From contig JAPEIS010000015.1 of NCBI GenBank assembly GCA_029531795.1, forward strand, positions 310,001-374,000: a stretch of 64,000 nt of DNA. The letters are read 5' to 3'. Source of the stretch: Sclerotinia nivalis (Eukaryota > Ascomycota > Leotiomycetes > Helotiales > Sclerotiniaceae). The notes under the pieces are model-generated. The model was not told the origin of the DNA, ran no database searches, and was given only the letters and a program-made list of their open reading frames with translations. The position numbers and the translations under genes are program-made. Below, piece after piece: positions 47,020 to 58,574 of the stretch (the first letter of the stretch is position 1; each line of letters opens with the position of its first letter).

Positions 47020-47526
47020 TTTTCCGAGTTTGTTTGTTTCTCAACGTCGGCTCCTTAACAGGCCTTAGCCAGAATTCTTCAGCCGTTATTCTAGAATCTT
47101 GCAGATAGTTCTTTTCCAGATCGCGAAGCTTCCGTCTCTTCGAACCTGTGAGAAATAAGCTACCTTGTCGAGAGCCGCAAAGATAATATCTTTGATATTA
47201 AACGCAAGACGCGCAACAATTCATTTTTGGAGAGTTGTGGTTGACAAGAAATCATTTCGAGATAGCAGAAGCGATAAGACTGACTAATCTCGCACCTCGC
47301 GAGGCGACCATTATGATATCAGAAACATCCAAGATTTACATACAATACATAGGGCAGAAATTCAATAACTTGCTACTCTCATAATGAGTAATCTTTGCTT
47401 CGCTGTCAAGATGTCCGAATCCTCATTCGAGCCGTGAATTCCCGGAGCCCAAATAGTCCTGTACAATCATAAAGCTCGAGCTATCAAAAAAACTATCGGA
47501 GGAACCTTGATCTCATAACTTCAACG
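47020..47526. promoter_or_regulatory. shared divergent promoter region
   Basis: These 507 bases separate the starts of Gemin2 (minus) and an F-box gene (plus). No specific site is asserted; the region must hold both promoters. Confidence 0.4.
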
Positions 47527-48841
47527 ATGGCCCTTGACGCGCAGAGTAATTGGAACGTAGAGATGTCACAACCTCTTAAGTTGGCCATCAGATCCCAAAA
47601 GTTGGAATCTGAACCGGCCCGTGAATCAATGGCAGGGCTCTATCGTAAAGCCCCCTCGCAAGAGATTCTTCTCCCGCTGGAGATAATTTCTCACATCCTC
47701 TCGTATATTCCACGTCGGGCGGACACCCAATCCACTTTCTACTCCTGCACGCTTGTATCCAGACTCTGGTATTCTGCATCCATATATCTATTATACGAGC
47801 GACCGTATCTCAGTGGCGGAAATTTCAATACCTTCGTCACAACAGTTTGCCCCTCTAAAAATGCACATATACGGCAATCCGCACTTGCCCCGCTGGTCCG
47901 CCGGCTTGATATGGGAGGATTGGTACACAATAGTTCTAGGAGCTTGACTGCACGACTGCTAGGCCGAATGAAGGGTAACATTGTTGAATTTGTGGCACCA
48001 CAAGCCTCGTTCGCCATCAATTCTTTCCCCGCTCTTAGCAAATGTACTCATCTTCGATACCTGGACCTATCCCTGATCTCCGCTTCAATATCAACTCGTC
48101 TACTGTTCCAGACTCTCAAAACCCTACAAGTTCTGGAAACTTTACTCTTTCCACGAACTTCCAACAGTGACCAAGACAGAGATGACGAAATATATGAATG
48201 GCCGCCGAAGCTACAAGGCCTTCATCTAGCCGGTGGAGTTGACGATCACTTCCTTCGTACACATCTCAGCAATGTCCCGTTGACGCTGTCATGTTTCAGT
48301 ATTCAACACTGCAGCATGGTATACGCCCCTGCACTCCTAGGTACTCTGGAACATTTGGGGCCTCAACTCCAACACCTAACCATTCGACATCCGATGAATC
48401 GTATTGGGGTAGGCGCATTGGATTACGTCCTTTTAATGTGCCCCTCCCTAACTGCATTTCGAATATCGGCCGATTTTATCACAGATGCGTTATTTGAGAA
48501 TATACCCCTTAGGCATCCTTTGCAAATATTGGATTTAGATTGTAGCGGTACAGCGGGAACAGAGGTGGATATAACTGCAGGAGCAGTCTATGATGCGGTA
48601 GAAGAGGGTAGATTGCCATCTCTGAGAAGTGTAAGGGTTAGCGCTAGATTGGCTTGGAATGCGACGCAGAGCGGAAGGCAGGATATAATTGACTGTAAGT
48701 CTTCTCCCCATTTGCTTGTGATTCGCGACTACCCGCAGAAGCCGATGCTGAACAACTGCAGTGATAGATACAATGGAGGACCTCGAGAATGAAACTCCAC
48801 TTGGAATAGAACCAACAGGTGTCTGGTTTTCGATGGATTAA
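47527..48841 (+). CDS. F-box protein with leucine-rich repeats
   Basis: Two exons are preferred, 47527-48694 and 48762-48841, with a 67 bp intron (GTAAGT donor, CTGAAC branch, CTGCAG acceptor), giving 415 aa. The spliced end LIDTMEDLENETPLGIEP and a final aromatic WFSMD look more natural than the unspliced 421-aa reading, which runs into intron sequence. Residues about 45-90 (EILLPLEIISHILSYIP, then CTLVSRLWYSAS) form the F-box that binds Skp1. Leucine-rich repeats follow (THLRYLDLS, KLQGLHLAGGVDDHFL, LQHLTIRHP, LQILDLDCSG), which should bind the substrate of an SCF ubiquitin ligase. The substrate is unknown. Unlike the two LRR/F-box-like genes near 20-24 kb, this one is intact. Confidence 0.85.
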
Positions 48842-49621
48842 TGAGCTAGATGATATTATCCTAGCCAGAAGTGTTCGAATTGGGTCAGACAATTTAATCA
48901 AGTGTCAATATTTGAGGTATATTGTAGCAATAAGAATCCAATGCCCATAAATGATCAATGAGTTTGGCAAGTTGCCTACCAAAGATATCTCTGGGCCTGG
49001 CATTTCATCCAATATACCTAATATGTTCATTAAATACCTTGCATCATAAGTATACTACAAAAATTTCAAAACCATGCTTGACTGGACTGGGCTAAGTTTC
49101 CTACAATAACTGTGGTGTATGGTCCCAAATCGAGCTTCACCTCGTTAGGATGGTAGGCAGGGTTGTCAGTATTATCCTTTTGAGGAATACATAGCTGATT
49201 TTACTACCCTCTTCTTGATGGCTGTATTCATACTATAATCAGAAGAATGTATGAATAATATTGTGAAATTGGATTATAATGTTCAAGCTTTCTTGAGACA
49301 ATAGAATACTGCGGGATGGCAATGTTTGACTGTAAGCAGGATATCGAGAGGGCATTCACAGAGCATGTTCGAGAGTCAGCCATTGAGGTCAAAGACAAGC
49401 TATATTTTGCAAAACCACTCCCTGGACCGTCTCCCGTCTTCCTGTGTTACATTAATTGCTTTTCACCCAGCCAGATCTAGCCAGATCAATATTCATTCAC
49501 AAATAAAACATTCCGCATATCATTTTACATTCTTGTATGATATCCTCCTTTCGTCTTTCTTAAAATGTAACACCGCAATAAACTCATGGTACCTTTTCGC
49601 CAACGCAGAGCGTCAAGAGGC
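48842..49621. other. intergenic between convergent F-box and zinc-knuckle genes
   Basis: About 780 bases of AT-rich 3' flanks. No supported gene. Confidence 0.5.
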
Positions 49622-50917
49622 TTAGTATCCGACAAGTTTCTTCTTCGCCGCGCGTAATATGGCAACACTCTGATCCCAAACATTATCTGGTCCAGGAGCC
49701 TCTTTGTAGTCCGTGTCGGCGACACGTTCGAGTTCAACCTCCCACATACGCTGTTGGTAAGCCTCGAGGATCCTGTTTCAGTGTTGTTAGCACGATTGCG
49801 TTCCAGCAGATCTGAAATGAGTTGGCAGACGTACTCCTTCTCTAGAGCTTCTTCTCTAACCCCAAGGACGAAATGTGGATCCTCGACGTAAATCTCATCT
49901 ATCTCTTGTGTCTTAGAAGGCTCATTCATCACTGGTTGCTGAAGAGCGACAACCGTATGGGTGGAGACATCCTTCGCAATGTCTTGCCGAGGTGCGTTTG
50001 CCGATACTGTGCCCAATGGGAGCAGAGGAGCTAGAAACGGATTGAGATTGATTGTGTTCGAAGGGGCAACACTTCTGATGCTTTGCTGCATGTGCTGCGT
50101 CTCGGATGCTTGCTTTTGATCGACAGGAAAACCTTGAGTCTGTAGAAATGAAGGCTGAAAGATGTTCATCCCGGTCCCTGCAGCATTAGTCTGAGTGTAA
50201 GCAACCCCGATAGTGTCGAACACAGGAGATCGCCCTCGAGGTCGAACCGGCGTGCGCGGTGGGGATTGTCTTTGCTGTCGTAACGGGCTTCTAGATCGAC
50301 CACGGACTTGACGAACTGGAGACGATTGTCTCTGGTTTCTGGGTCGTCTTTCCATTGGCGATGGTGACCTTTGACGGATTGGTGAACGGGATCGGCCCCG
50401 CTTGATTTGCTCTCGACCCGGAGATCTGTTTGAGTTAATGGTCTCGGTCTTCACGATTTGTGGGAGCTGCTTACCTGGATCTACGGCGTGTCATCCTCTC
50501 TGCCAACGGTCTACCAGCTCTTTCTTCTTCGCGTCGGAAATGATGCTCTACGCAACCCTTATAGATGCAATCGTCATCAATGTAAATATTGCAGCTCTGC
50601 GACGCCTTCAACGCGTTAAGAACTCTGGCCCTAAAGGGAGACAATGTAAATGAGATGTTTGGATGATAAAGCAGCTGTCAATCATGTACTTACCGAAGTG
50701 CAGGATCAGAATCCAAGCCATGATAATCGCACCATTGACGAGTTCCTGGAAGTGCCTGACCACGAGGCCATCTTGTGCGACGACGTGGACAATAGCGCTC
50801 AATATGATTATAATCATTGCAGCGCCAGCATTGTCTCGGCGCATCGCGACAATATCCATAATGGAATCGGCGGCAGTTCTGACATGGAGCTGGAATTTGA
50901 AATTGAAAATTGACCAT
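49622..50917 (-). CDS. CCHC zinc-knuckle protein with RS-rich region
   Basis: Four exons, 50694-50917, 50475-50630, 49835-50425 and 49622-49772, give 373 aa. The start at 50917 (MVNFQF) is the first ATG of the frame. A zinc knuckle CX2CX4HX4C uses Cys30, Cys33, His38 and Cys43, preceded by three further Cys (12, 15, 23). Residues about 125-200 are Arg/Ser/Pro-rich with repeated RGRSRSP and RQRSPSP units, as in splicing or RNA-binding proteins. A Gln/Asn/Pro-rich linker and a helical C-terminus (EKEILEAYQQRMWEVELE) follow. The last intron uses a GTACGT donor. The spliced, host-like structure argues against a retrotransposon Gag. RNA binding is inferred and no ortholog is named. It is divergent from the nuclease-like gene at 51803. 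Confidence 0.75.
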
Positions 50918-51802
50918 CTTGCCTATCGGATGATATTTCTCAGACGGAATCCATATGTTGTGTAAAATCAAAGTTGAGAGTGTGCATGAAATGGAAGAAA
51001 GATTATAATTAGATTTGACGACGATGATATTGATCAGTTTGAAGGATCATCGCGCCGTCGCACGGAGATATGGGGATGGTTTGGAGAACGAATTCAAGAG
51101 TTTTGATCAGGTACCGAAGATGAAGAGTTGAACTTAAAGTGAAATTTGGTATCTTAAAAGGCAGGAACGACAACAGTGGAAGGTATGATCAAGGACATGC
51201 TAGCCAAATCGGGTCTATGACATGTGATTTGCCTCTTCGACTTCTCAGTCTTACTCAGGACCAATCACAGGGAAGATCATCTAGTAGATCTTTGAACTCA
51301 TTTGTTATCATATCTTTCTTCAGCCTCAATTTCTTACTCTCAGTCAGGGCCCATCTCATGGAAGACTTTGTAGTGGCTTACTGACCTCGCCTGCTATCAT
51401 ATCTATATTCGACCTTTAGACCCCAACATGTCTGGTGGCCACGAATACTATTCATCATTTGCACTAAAATGAGACTGAAAAGTATCAATCTTTTGATATC
51501 ATAGCAGCACATCTCCTTGATCAAATCAGCAGCATCTCAGTCTCTTCAATTCATTCTGCATGGTTGTGAAGTGAAACCTTTCTCAACTCTACACATTCTT
51601 TAGCTCGAGTCCGCTCACGCAGCTGCTGCTACGAGTCACACAAATCCACAGTCTCTGGCATACCACAATATTTATGCCCTTATATCCTTATCCAAAACCA
51701 TTAAGCACTTAGATCAATAAGTTATCCGACATACCATTACCAGTCTATTTCTTTAGTCTCAGGGATTGATATTACAGCACGATACGCTGTCCCTAGTTTA
51801 AG
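50918..51802. other. divergent intergenic region between zinc-knuckle and His-Cys-box genes
   Basis: About 885 bases, presumably both promoters. The part before 51803 is C/T-rich. No open frame of note. Confidence 0.45.
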
Positions 51803-53173
51803 ATGGCCTTACTCCAACTTTCACCAAACTTATGGCACAGGGGAACTGTGTCACCTTTCATTCAAACGGCGGAGACCAATTCTTCATTGCCCTTTTCTTA
51901 CTATCATCAGAGTCAGTTCTCCGAGGATTTGAAGGAAGAAGGCCAGATCTTAGGAAACGTTCTACGAACCGACGTCAGCCAATTTGGCGGCATAAACGCA
52001 CCCTCAAGGGGTGACCGCATTATCATCGATCTCACTCCAGATTCTGATGATGATTCTGATGATCCAACAGAGGGACCTCTCGATGAGGACACAATCTCTA
52101 TAGTATCGCGCGCTCGAGGATCTCACCGTCTACCCTTGGCAGATATAACTCATGTTGTGTCATCAACCATTTCAGTTGTCCTACCAACCTATGAGGGGTC
52201 AAGCTTACCTCTGTCTTCGGTTTCTTTCTTTAAAATCTTTGAAGACCGACGCGGGGTGGATTTGATGGGGGACAGAGGCAAAGATTTGGCAGCTACCCTG
52301 GACATTAGAAGCTTCACAGCTACACTTACGGGTACTGATGCAATCTCTTTTGGTATGAACTTAAGAAGCGAAATAAATAGGCAGTCATCACTTCCTTCGG
52401 ATAGTATACTGTCACAGCACTTGGAAATAATTTCGGATCAATCATACACATCCCCCAGAGTCAGCACCACTTACAATGCCATTTTTGTTCCAGCTACCCC
52501 ACGCCTTGCTAATGCATCCAAAAAGTCAGGTCTGGGCAACAAAATAGCATGTCGAGAGAGAAAGCGCATTATGTTATCGTCGATTCACAGACCTCCACAT
52601 GTTAAGAAATCCATGCAAATATGGTTGGAATCAACTAATCGCTTACTGGATCCTTTCAGAGAAGATCAGGAATGCTGGTTTCATCCAGCCCCACCACCGG
52701 CTCGCATAACGTCCATCGGTACATTGCGCGCTTGCGGCAGGATACAGAAGACTTTCTACTGGCAGGATCATAATGGCAAACACAGCCTCAAGTTAAACTT
52801 TGGTATAGTTTCAAAAATTCTCTTCCATGCCATGACAAAATTGCAGCAAGATGGATTTATTAATAAGAAGTGGCACCTCAGCCATCTTTGTGGTAATTGG
52901 ACATGTTTGAATCCGAATCATACCACTGTTGAACCTGGAAATGTCAACTGCGGCCGAAACAATTGCTTTTCCCATAGAGGCGGCTGCTCGCATGATCCGA
53001 AATGCATGAAGGAGAAGAAAGTCAATCTAGGAGCCAACGGAATCCCCATTTATCAGAATTCTAAAATGGTGCGATATGGTGGAGCTCGTGCTGTCGGTGG
53101 AGGATTCCAAGATTCGTCAATGCAAAATTTTGATGATAATCCCTCTGGGCACGAAGAATTGCCAGTCGATTAG
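51803..53173 (+). CDS. His-Cys-box (I-PpoI-like) nuclease-domain protein
   Basis: An intronless gene of 456 aa. Residues 361-401 carry a complete His-Cys box: His361, Cys363, Cys368, His373, Asn382, Cys388, Cys395, His397 and Cys401. The spacing is identical to I-PpoI positions 98, 100, 105, 110, 119, 125, 132, 134 and 138 (catalytic His, metal-binding Asn and the zinc ligands). A further Cys upstream (in DQECWFHP) could supply the remaining zinc ligand. The N-terminal ~280 residues are unlike homing enzymes: Ser-rich, with RIIIDL at 72-77 followed by an acidic run (80-88), a SUMO-interacting-type motif. The family matches the Pfam zinc-binding-loop His-Me finger group, which is known in fungi but poorly characterised. 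Nuclease activity is inferred, not shown. The gene is not inside an intron or rDNA. Confidence 0.8.
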   Translation: MALLQLSPNLWHRGTVSPFIQTAETNSSLPFSYYHQSQFSEDLKEEGQILGNVLRTDVSQFGGINAPSRGDRIIIDLTPDSDDDSDDPTEGPLDEDTISIVSRARGSHRLPLADITHVVSSTISVVLPTYEGSSLPLSSVSFFKIFEDRRGVDLMGDRGKDLAATLDIRSFTATLTGTDAISFGMNLRSEINRQSSLPSDSILSQHLEIISDQSYTSPRVSTTYNAIFVPATPRLANASKKSGLGNKIACRERKRIMLSSIHRPPHVKKSMQIWLESTNRLLDPFREDQECWFHPAPPPARITSIGTLRACGRIQKTFYWQDHNGKHSLKLNFGIVSKILFHAMTKLQQDGFINKKWHLSHLCGNWTCLNPNHTTVEPGNVNCGRNNCFSHRGGCSHDPKCMKEKKVNLGANGIPIYQNSKMVRYGGARAVGGGFQDSSMQNFDDNPSGHEELPVD

Positions 53174-54021
53174 TTTTGGGAAAGTGCACGACTTCGGTAA
53201 TTTCCTGCTTGAGCAATTAGCTTGGGCAGAGATTGAAGTATACAAACACGGGGAGTCATGAGATGCGAAGCCATCTGCTAAGGATTAATCCAAAAGCTTG
53301 CTTGCATCAAGAAATTTGAAGCATTTCTTGATAGCTACATCTGGGTTCCTGATTATTTTCTATAATTCATTGTCGATTTTTCATTAGTTCATTATCTAGA
53401 ACTATATTTACAAATTCTTAATTCTTTTCTATTCAATTGCTTCAGGTGATATTCATAAATGAGAGAGGGTGCGTAATTGGAATTATAGTACTAGAATATA
53501 TTGAACGAATATATAAGATGATGTATATTCATATTATAGTGACTGAGATTCGCTTATCAACAACAAGGGGTACCGGTATAGGCAACAAGTTAGTAGGCGT
53601 TCTTTTGCCACTCATTTCCATCACTCGTCTTTCTATTTGAGACGTATATTACAAGCGTTATCACTAGAGTAGTCTAGAAAATTAATAGAAATGTATCAAA
53701 TAGTAGTACAGTAACAATAGAGCTCCGTCTAGGGAATCATTATCCTAACCGAAAGAGACGGTGATTAAGGGGTTTCAGCTTGGTTAGCAAGACAGACTTT
53801 GAAGAAGTGAAAATTTATTAAATTTCCAGCATTCAACAAATCAAATATCTGAGTAAGTTCTTGGATGGAAAAGGGCTTCTGCCGCTAGTAGGGAGAAAGA
53901 TCAACAAGTATGAAATGGCTGAGCATTATCCATTCTATTTCTTTCGTTTTAATCTTTCGATCTCTCGTATTGAACTTTTCAGCTCTTCAATTATCTTCTC
54001 GAAAGGCTAATTCATAAATGA
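53174..54021. other. intergenic, AT-rich
   Basis: About 850 bases downstream of the nuclease-like gene; no supported gene. A 67-codon plus-strand frame at 53437-53640 is compositionally weak. Confidence 0.45.
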
Positions 54022-54414
54022 CTGCTACAATATGTCGTCAATCTTACAAGCTCAAGTGAGGCCCCCCAAGAGAGGCCCCCCAAGAAGAGACAAATAAATA
54101 CAGACTCAGCATTGAGAGGCAAAGATAAATCGATGCATGACCTATACAACGCTCTAGGCTTTGACACTATTGGTTGTTCTGAGTTAAAGAAGAAGATGGA
54201 TAGATTTCTCAGGGTCTTGAAAATTCCAATTGTAGAAGTCAAATCAAACCAAGATCCAGAGGCCTAAAAATTGGCAGAAATATTTTGCTCGGATGATGAA
54301 ACTACCAATTCGTTATGGCCAAAAGTTGTGGATGATAACAATGGTAATATTCGCCGACTGAAGTGGCCACATGACAAGGCAAAGCAGTCCCTTGCAATTA
54401 TCCCTATTTCATAG
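54022..54414 (+). pseudogene. coding relic with one internal stop
   Basis: The plus strand reads 130 codons with a single TAA at 54265 and no start codon. Content is protein-like: a Pro/Lys-rich basic start (ERPPKKRQ), then MHDLYNALGFDTIGCSELKK, and after the stop KLAEIFCSDDETTNSLWPK and IRRLKWPHDKAKQSLA. It appears to be the remains of a gene, possibly of a DNA-binding protein. No family recognised. Confidence 0.35.
54058..54085 (+). repeat. 14-bp tandem duplication inside the coding relic
   Basis: GAGGCCCCCCAAGA occurs twice head to tail. The C-rich unit is unusual for its AT-rich setting. Confidence 0.8.
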
Positions 54415-55228
54415 CAATAACTGATTCATCGTTAAATTTTGAACCTTATGAGCCATATTTTTGCATTGAGAACACACAACCACGTTAATGCGTATCGACT
54501 ACTCAAGTAGAAATCTTGTGGAAATCAAGAGGAAGTTCCAGTGTTCGTTACGTGGCTAATACTTCAAATAGACGGTACCTCTGAAAACCCTGGATATAGA
54601 ACCAGTTGCAGACCCGGACGACGATAAATTAATAGCCGTGGGACTTCAAACCCCAACAAGCAGAGCTCAACCGCTGTAGAACGAACTCAACTCTTCAAGG
54701 CCTGAAGTTGTTTCTCACTTTACTGCTAAATCCTCAGCAATGGAGCGAGTAGACAGGGTATTGATAACCGCAGCATATGCATAAAAAACATCAGGCAAGT
54801 GAATTAGCTTGATGACTTCGAAGTTGAAATTTAATTTAAAAGCATGCATTATGAGAAAGTTGGATTACTTGGACCATATACATAACTAATAGATGAGCAT
54901 TAGATCATATAATTCTTTGTGATTAAATATAAAAAGAAGCCTTCATCTTCCTGTTCAAAATAATCAATCGTTTTCACTAATCTTTTTATATACCCATTAT
55001 ATGCAATTCCAATTTATTATTAAATCCTATTAATTCTACTATTCGAAATTTATACAATGTAATTTGATCAGTTTCTATTCTATTCCATCTCGCAGTGTGC
55101 TATCGGGACACTGGCACACATATCTCAACCTACCTCTTTCACAGCATGAGCTCATTGTTATTGTGAACCAGGGATAATAGTCACCGATTGTACATATCTG
55201 GCGAATAAAATCCTTGGACAATAAGAGA
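54415..55228. other. intergenic, AT-rich
   Basis: About 810 bases with many stops in all frames. No repeats with ends. Confidence 0.45.
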
Positions 55229-55779
55229 ATGATGACAGAATTTATCTCTAAACAATGGTTGGAAGATACAGAAGCTGTTCGGACCAGCCAAGGCGATTTT
55301 GGACCAGATAATTACAGCTTCAGGTTTATGCATGAATTCGTGTACTACGACAAAACTCAGGAAATGAGTGTCATGAAGTTCTTGGGCCTTTTTCATGAAT
55401 TCCTAAATGTAAAAATCCTTGGAGACAATGGCCATTTATCACATTCAAAACTCGACTTCGCAGTCGTGTAAAAGAGCTGGCGGCTTGATTAGTTGAGAGA
55501 AATTTGCTGCGCCGCAATCATGGTAAAATTCCAAGGACAAAAGAACTAGATGAGGCATGGGAGCAGAGAGATGAATTTTGGAGCCAACCTTACGAAGTAG
55601 CCCATGGGACCGAGTCATTGGGTACACGGCGCAGAGGGGTTTATGAAATTTTCGTGTTTCCAGACCGTGACGAGCCTTTATTACATGTCAGGGACGCTCA
55701 ACGGACCCCTCAAATTCCAAATTGCCCGCTCGAACGTGTCAACCTTTGCCTTCTGGGCAGGACCAACAGCAACAACTAA
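55229..55779 (+). pseudogene. possible two-part coding relic
   Basis: An ATG-initiated frame from 55229 to 55471 encodes MMTEFISKQWLEDTEAV and a YYDKTQEMSVMKFLGLF segment. A second frame, 55504-55779, lacking an ATG, encodes LDEAWEQRDEFWSQPYEVA. They are 32 bases apart in different frames, with no convincing intron between them. They may be pieces of one decayed gene. Function unknown. Confidence 0.3.
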
Positions 55780-55921
55780 GACACCAGAAACAAGTATCTA
55801 GGCCATCAAAATCCACGCATAAAGAGATTCGCAACGATTAGATACTGACAGGATCAAGAAATCCATCACGAAAAGCGACCTCTTCGCCCAACATCAGTTA
55901 GTGATAATATGACCTAGGAAG

Positions 55922-56799
55922 ATGGTCCAAAAAAGCGACAAGAGACTTTCAGCGATCAACCAAGCAGCCACAAAAGACAAAGTAAAAGGGGTGGATAGAG
56001 GGCAAATCAACTCGATGGAAATACCACAACTTGAAACGGGTGCTACGCCTCCATATACTTCATCACACTTCGGGAGAGCTGTGCAATTTGTAAGTTAAAA
56101 GTCTGACATTATTTATAAAGCTTCAACCTAGCCAACTCGAACTTTCAGGAGGTTTTGGTAAACGAGCTAGTAACAAGACCAAAAACCACTACCATCAACA
56201 CCACATATCCACACCATCCATGAGTAATACTCGGTCTACTCTAACACCTCAAGTTAATCCTATAGGAAGTGAGGCCACCATCAAATTTCATAGATGTACT
56301 GCATAGACCATCATCCACGAGACAAAGCCCAACTATACCTGACCCAAAACCGTACCCACTCCTTATTCCATCACCTCACAATTATCAGGTGATGATCTGC
56401 CACTTGCCACCTTTTCAAATGACATTAATTTCATTCTCTTGGCAAAGCAAAAGTCAACTTCGAACATCCTCTAATTTTCAAATTGCCCAACTTGGATTCT
56501 TTCCTATTATCTTTCATATCAAATTTTGCAGAGAAGACAAGTATCAAGGAATAGATTGTTGATGATGGCGTGAATTCACTATTTTACTGGGTGATAATAA
56601 GTCGGGGAAAGTGATGAAGGGGGACGAGAGAAGGTGGGAACAGGTGGTGGATATTATTGGGGATTTGTGGGAACATAGCCAGGTGAAATGGTCTAGTGAT
56701 CCAAAGTTAAAGAGCAAGGTGTGTAAGATACTGACTGAGAGGATAGATACTCGAGGCTTGTTAGGTTGGGTTACGGTGTGTATTAGATATGAGTTTTAA
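55922..56799 (+). CDS. hypothetical multi-exon gene, possibly broken
   Basis: Exon 1 is clear: ATG at 55922, ending in SSHFGRAVQF at a GTAAGT donor (56090). A TTTCAG acceptor at 56143-56148 opens a second exon in phase 0 (EVLVNEL). A 97-base intron from a weaker GTAACA donor to a TATAG acceptor at 56264-56266 would skip in-frame stops and continue with RPPSNFIDVLHRPSSTRQSP. After about 56390 the frame is less certain. A final segment ending at 56799 (EFTILLGDNKSGKVMKGDE ... WEQVVDIIGDLWEH) reads like a genuine C-terminus but is preceded by a stop. It is either a lineage-specific gene with several introns or a recent pseudogene. No family recognised. Confidence 0.4.
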
Positions 56800-57674
56800 C
56801 AAGCGAAAATGATACCCAATATTGTCTGTATCTCAGTGAATCAAGTTCCGAGATTTTGGTATGAGAAGTGTCCTTTAGTTCAGACTGAAATCTAATTTGA
56901 AATGCTTCAATTATTTTGATAACTTTATCATTCAAACAATGATTGGAATGATTCCAATAATCGAGAGACTCTTGACTCTGCTTGCTGCCAATATTTATCA
57001 ATTGCGATGTCTACTCCCATATTTGATATTTATGTTAACCCGTTACCGTTACCGTGACACAGAATTATTTGACGAAAAGGTGACTAAGCAAGGGCTGTAA
57101 GAATACTATTCAATAGCAACATTCCATAAAGCATTACTGCATTTCAATCTATTACTATTCTTACATCTTCTTTTTAGATGAAGAGATCTACCTCATATTA
57201 ATGAATATGAAGTTTAGAGTCTGACAAGTTTGAGTGCAGCACTCCACTGTATGAACCCTGAATTTATGTTGGATTGTAAGATTACTAGCTGACGAGGAAC
57301 AGATAAATTCCACGTAATTGACTAGAGAAACTCCTATTTTTTGATATAAAAACCAACAAATGTGAGATTTGTTTTCTCTAGATTGAGGCATAATCCTCTG
57401 CAGATGCTTATGGAAAGATGATGATGGATAGACTCGATCGAAACCTATAGCTATTGATGCCACGCACTAATCCAGTGGAGCTGCCACAAGCATCATAGAT
57501 AGTCAAGCCAATTTTCAATTTCATCGCTATGGCGAGGAGGTTCTATCTTTCCCTTCCCGAAGCCCTTGAAGTCTGGCTTTGCGATTTCGCTCTTCTCATG
57601 TGTCTGTCTCGAAATAGACAACGCGATTCTTCTCCAAAATCATAAACCTCTACTTCACACCAAGAGCAAAAAAG
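56800..57674. other. intergenic, AT-rich
   Basis: About 870 bases. The minus strand at about 57516-57585 has a short basic frame (RNRKARLQGLREGKD) that might be a lost 3' exon of the small gene at 57675-57902, but no join was found. Confidence 0.35.
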
Positions 57675-57902
57675 CTATTTAGTTCTCCCTAGTAGCCTGT
57701 GTAAACTTTCATAACTCAACACCCACACGCCTTTGTCTTCTGTCCAACGAAGAGACAGTATAACTCTTCTATTAGGCCACCCCGCACTTACTCTTAGAGT
57801 TGCGCTAAAGTCATCATAGGTCTTCTTACCTTCGCACCTAGCTTGCAGAATTTGTCTTTTATCTTGCTTTGAGAGGAGGAAAGCTGATCTTGAAGTGCTC
57901 AT
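57675..57902 (-). CDS. small hypothetical protein
   Basis: 75 aa from a true ATG ending at 57902. Charged and protein-like, with MSTSRSAFLLSKQDKRQ and a Trp-rich middle (AGWPNRRVILSLRWTEDKGVW). It might be a first exon. No homology recognised. Confidence 0.3.
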   Translation of the reverse strand: MSTSRSAFLLSKQDKRQILQARCEGKKTYDDFSATLRVSAGWPNRRVILSLRWTEDKGVWVLSYESLHRLLGRTK

Positions 57903-58574
57903 ACTGTTTTAAGATGACGGAAACAGCTTGTATTCGCTCAACGCTCTGCAACAATGATGCATCATGCATCCGGCACTGGGAAGCAGTAGCCATTGTTTGC
58001 AAGCGGCTGAAGTTAGCAGCTACGAGAGCCATATTGGGGTCTTGTCGACATTAGACCGGCCTGTGAGTTCAGGATCTAAATAATTCAGAGTCCAGATGTA
58101 TCATTTCGAGATCTTCTTCACGGTAGCTCATTTTGAATGAATCGTCTTTGCCTGTCGGAAGTGTTTTTCTTTACCACAGCCTTGTCTCAGGTAGCTTTGA
58201 CTAGGTGATGATTCTTGGATAACATTTTATGTGATATTGAGATACTAACCCTGGACACGAGATGTCAGAGGGTTTAGGATTTGTATGCAAACAATGTATC
58301 TTACGTTTCTTTATCGTCAAATCATCTTTGCCGGCTATATCTTCAGATATTTGCAAGATTATATGGAAAACATATGCCGAAGCCTATTATCACATGGGAT
58401 CTGTACTTCGGATAGTCGGCAGGCGAAATGTCTTCAAAATCATTCAAGAACAGCAGTCACATATCCAATCCAGCAAGTGATTAAGTCTCGATCGCATTTC
58501 CCACATTCAATCTATCGACTCGTATTCGTTTCGTTTCGTTCCTTTTCTCAACCAAACATATACAGTGTACACAG
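57903..58574. other. intergenic left of the second MITE
   Basis: About 670 bases. Short plus-strand frames at 58262-58602 contain hydrophobic words but overlap the MITE and each other. No gene is claimed. Confidence 0.4.
58567..58574. repeat. left 8-bp target-site duplication (GTACACAG)
   Basis: It pairs with GTACACAA at 58875-58882, seven of eight bases equal. Both fit the nTnnnnAn preference known for some hAT elements. Confidence 0.75.

Noticed and set aside
49622..50917. Retrotransposon Gag because of the CCHC knuckle
   Set aside because: The gene has three good spliceosomal introns and an RS domain, and no pol-like sequence is nearby.
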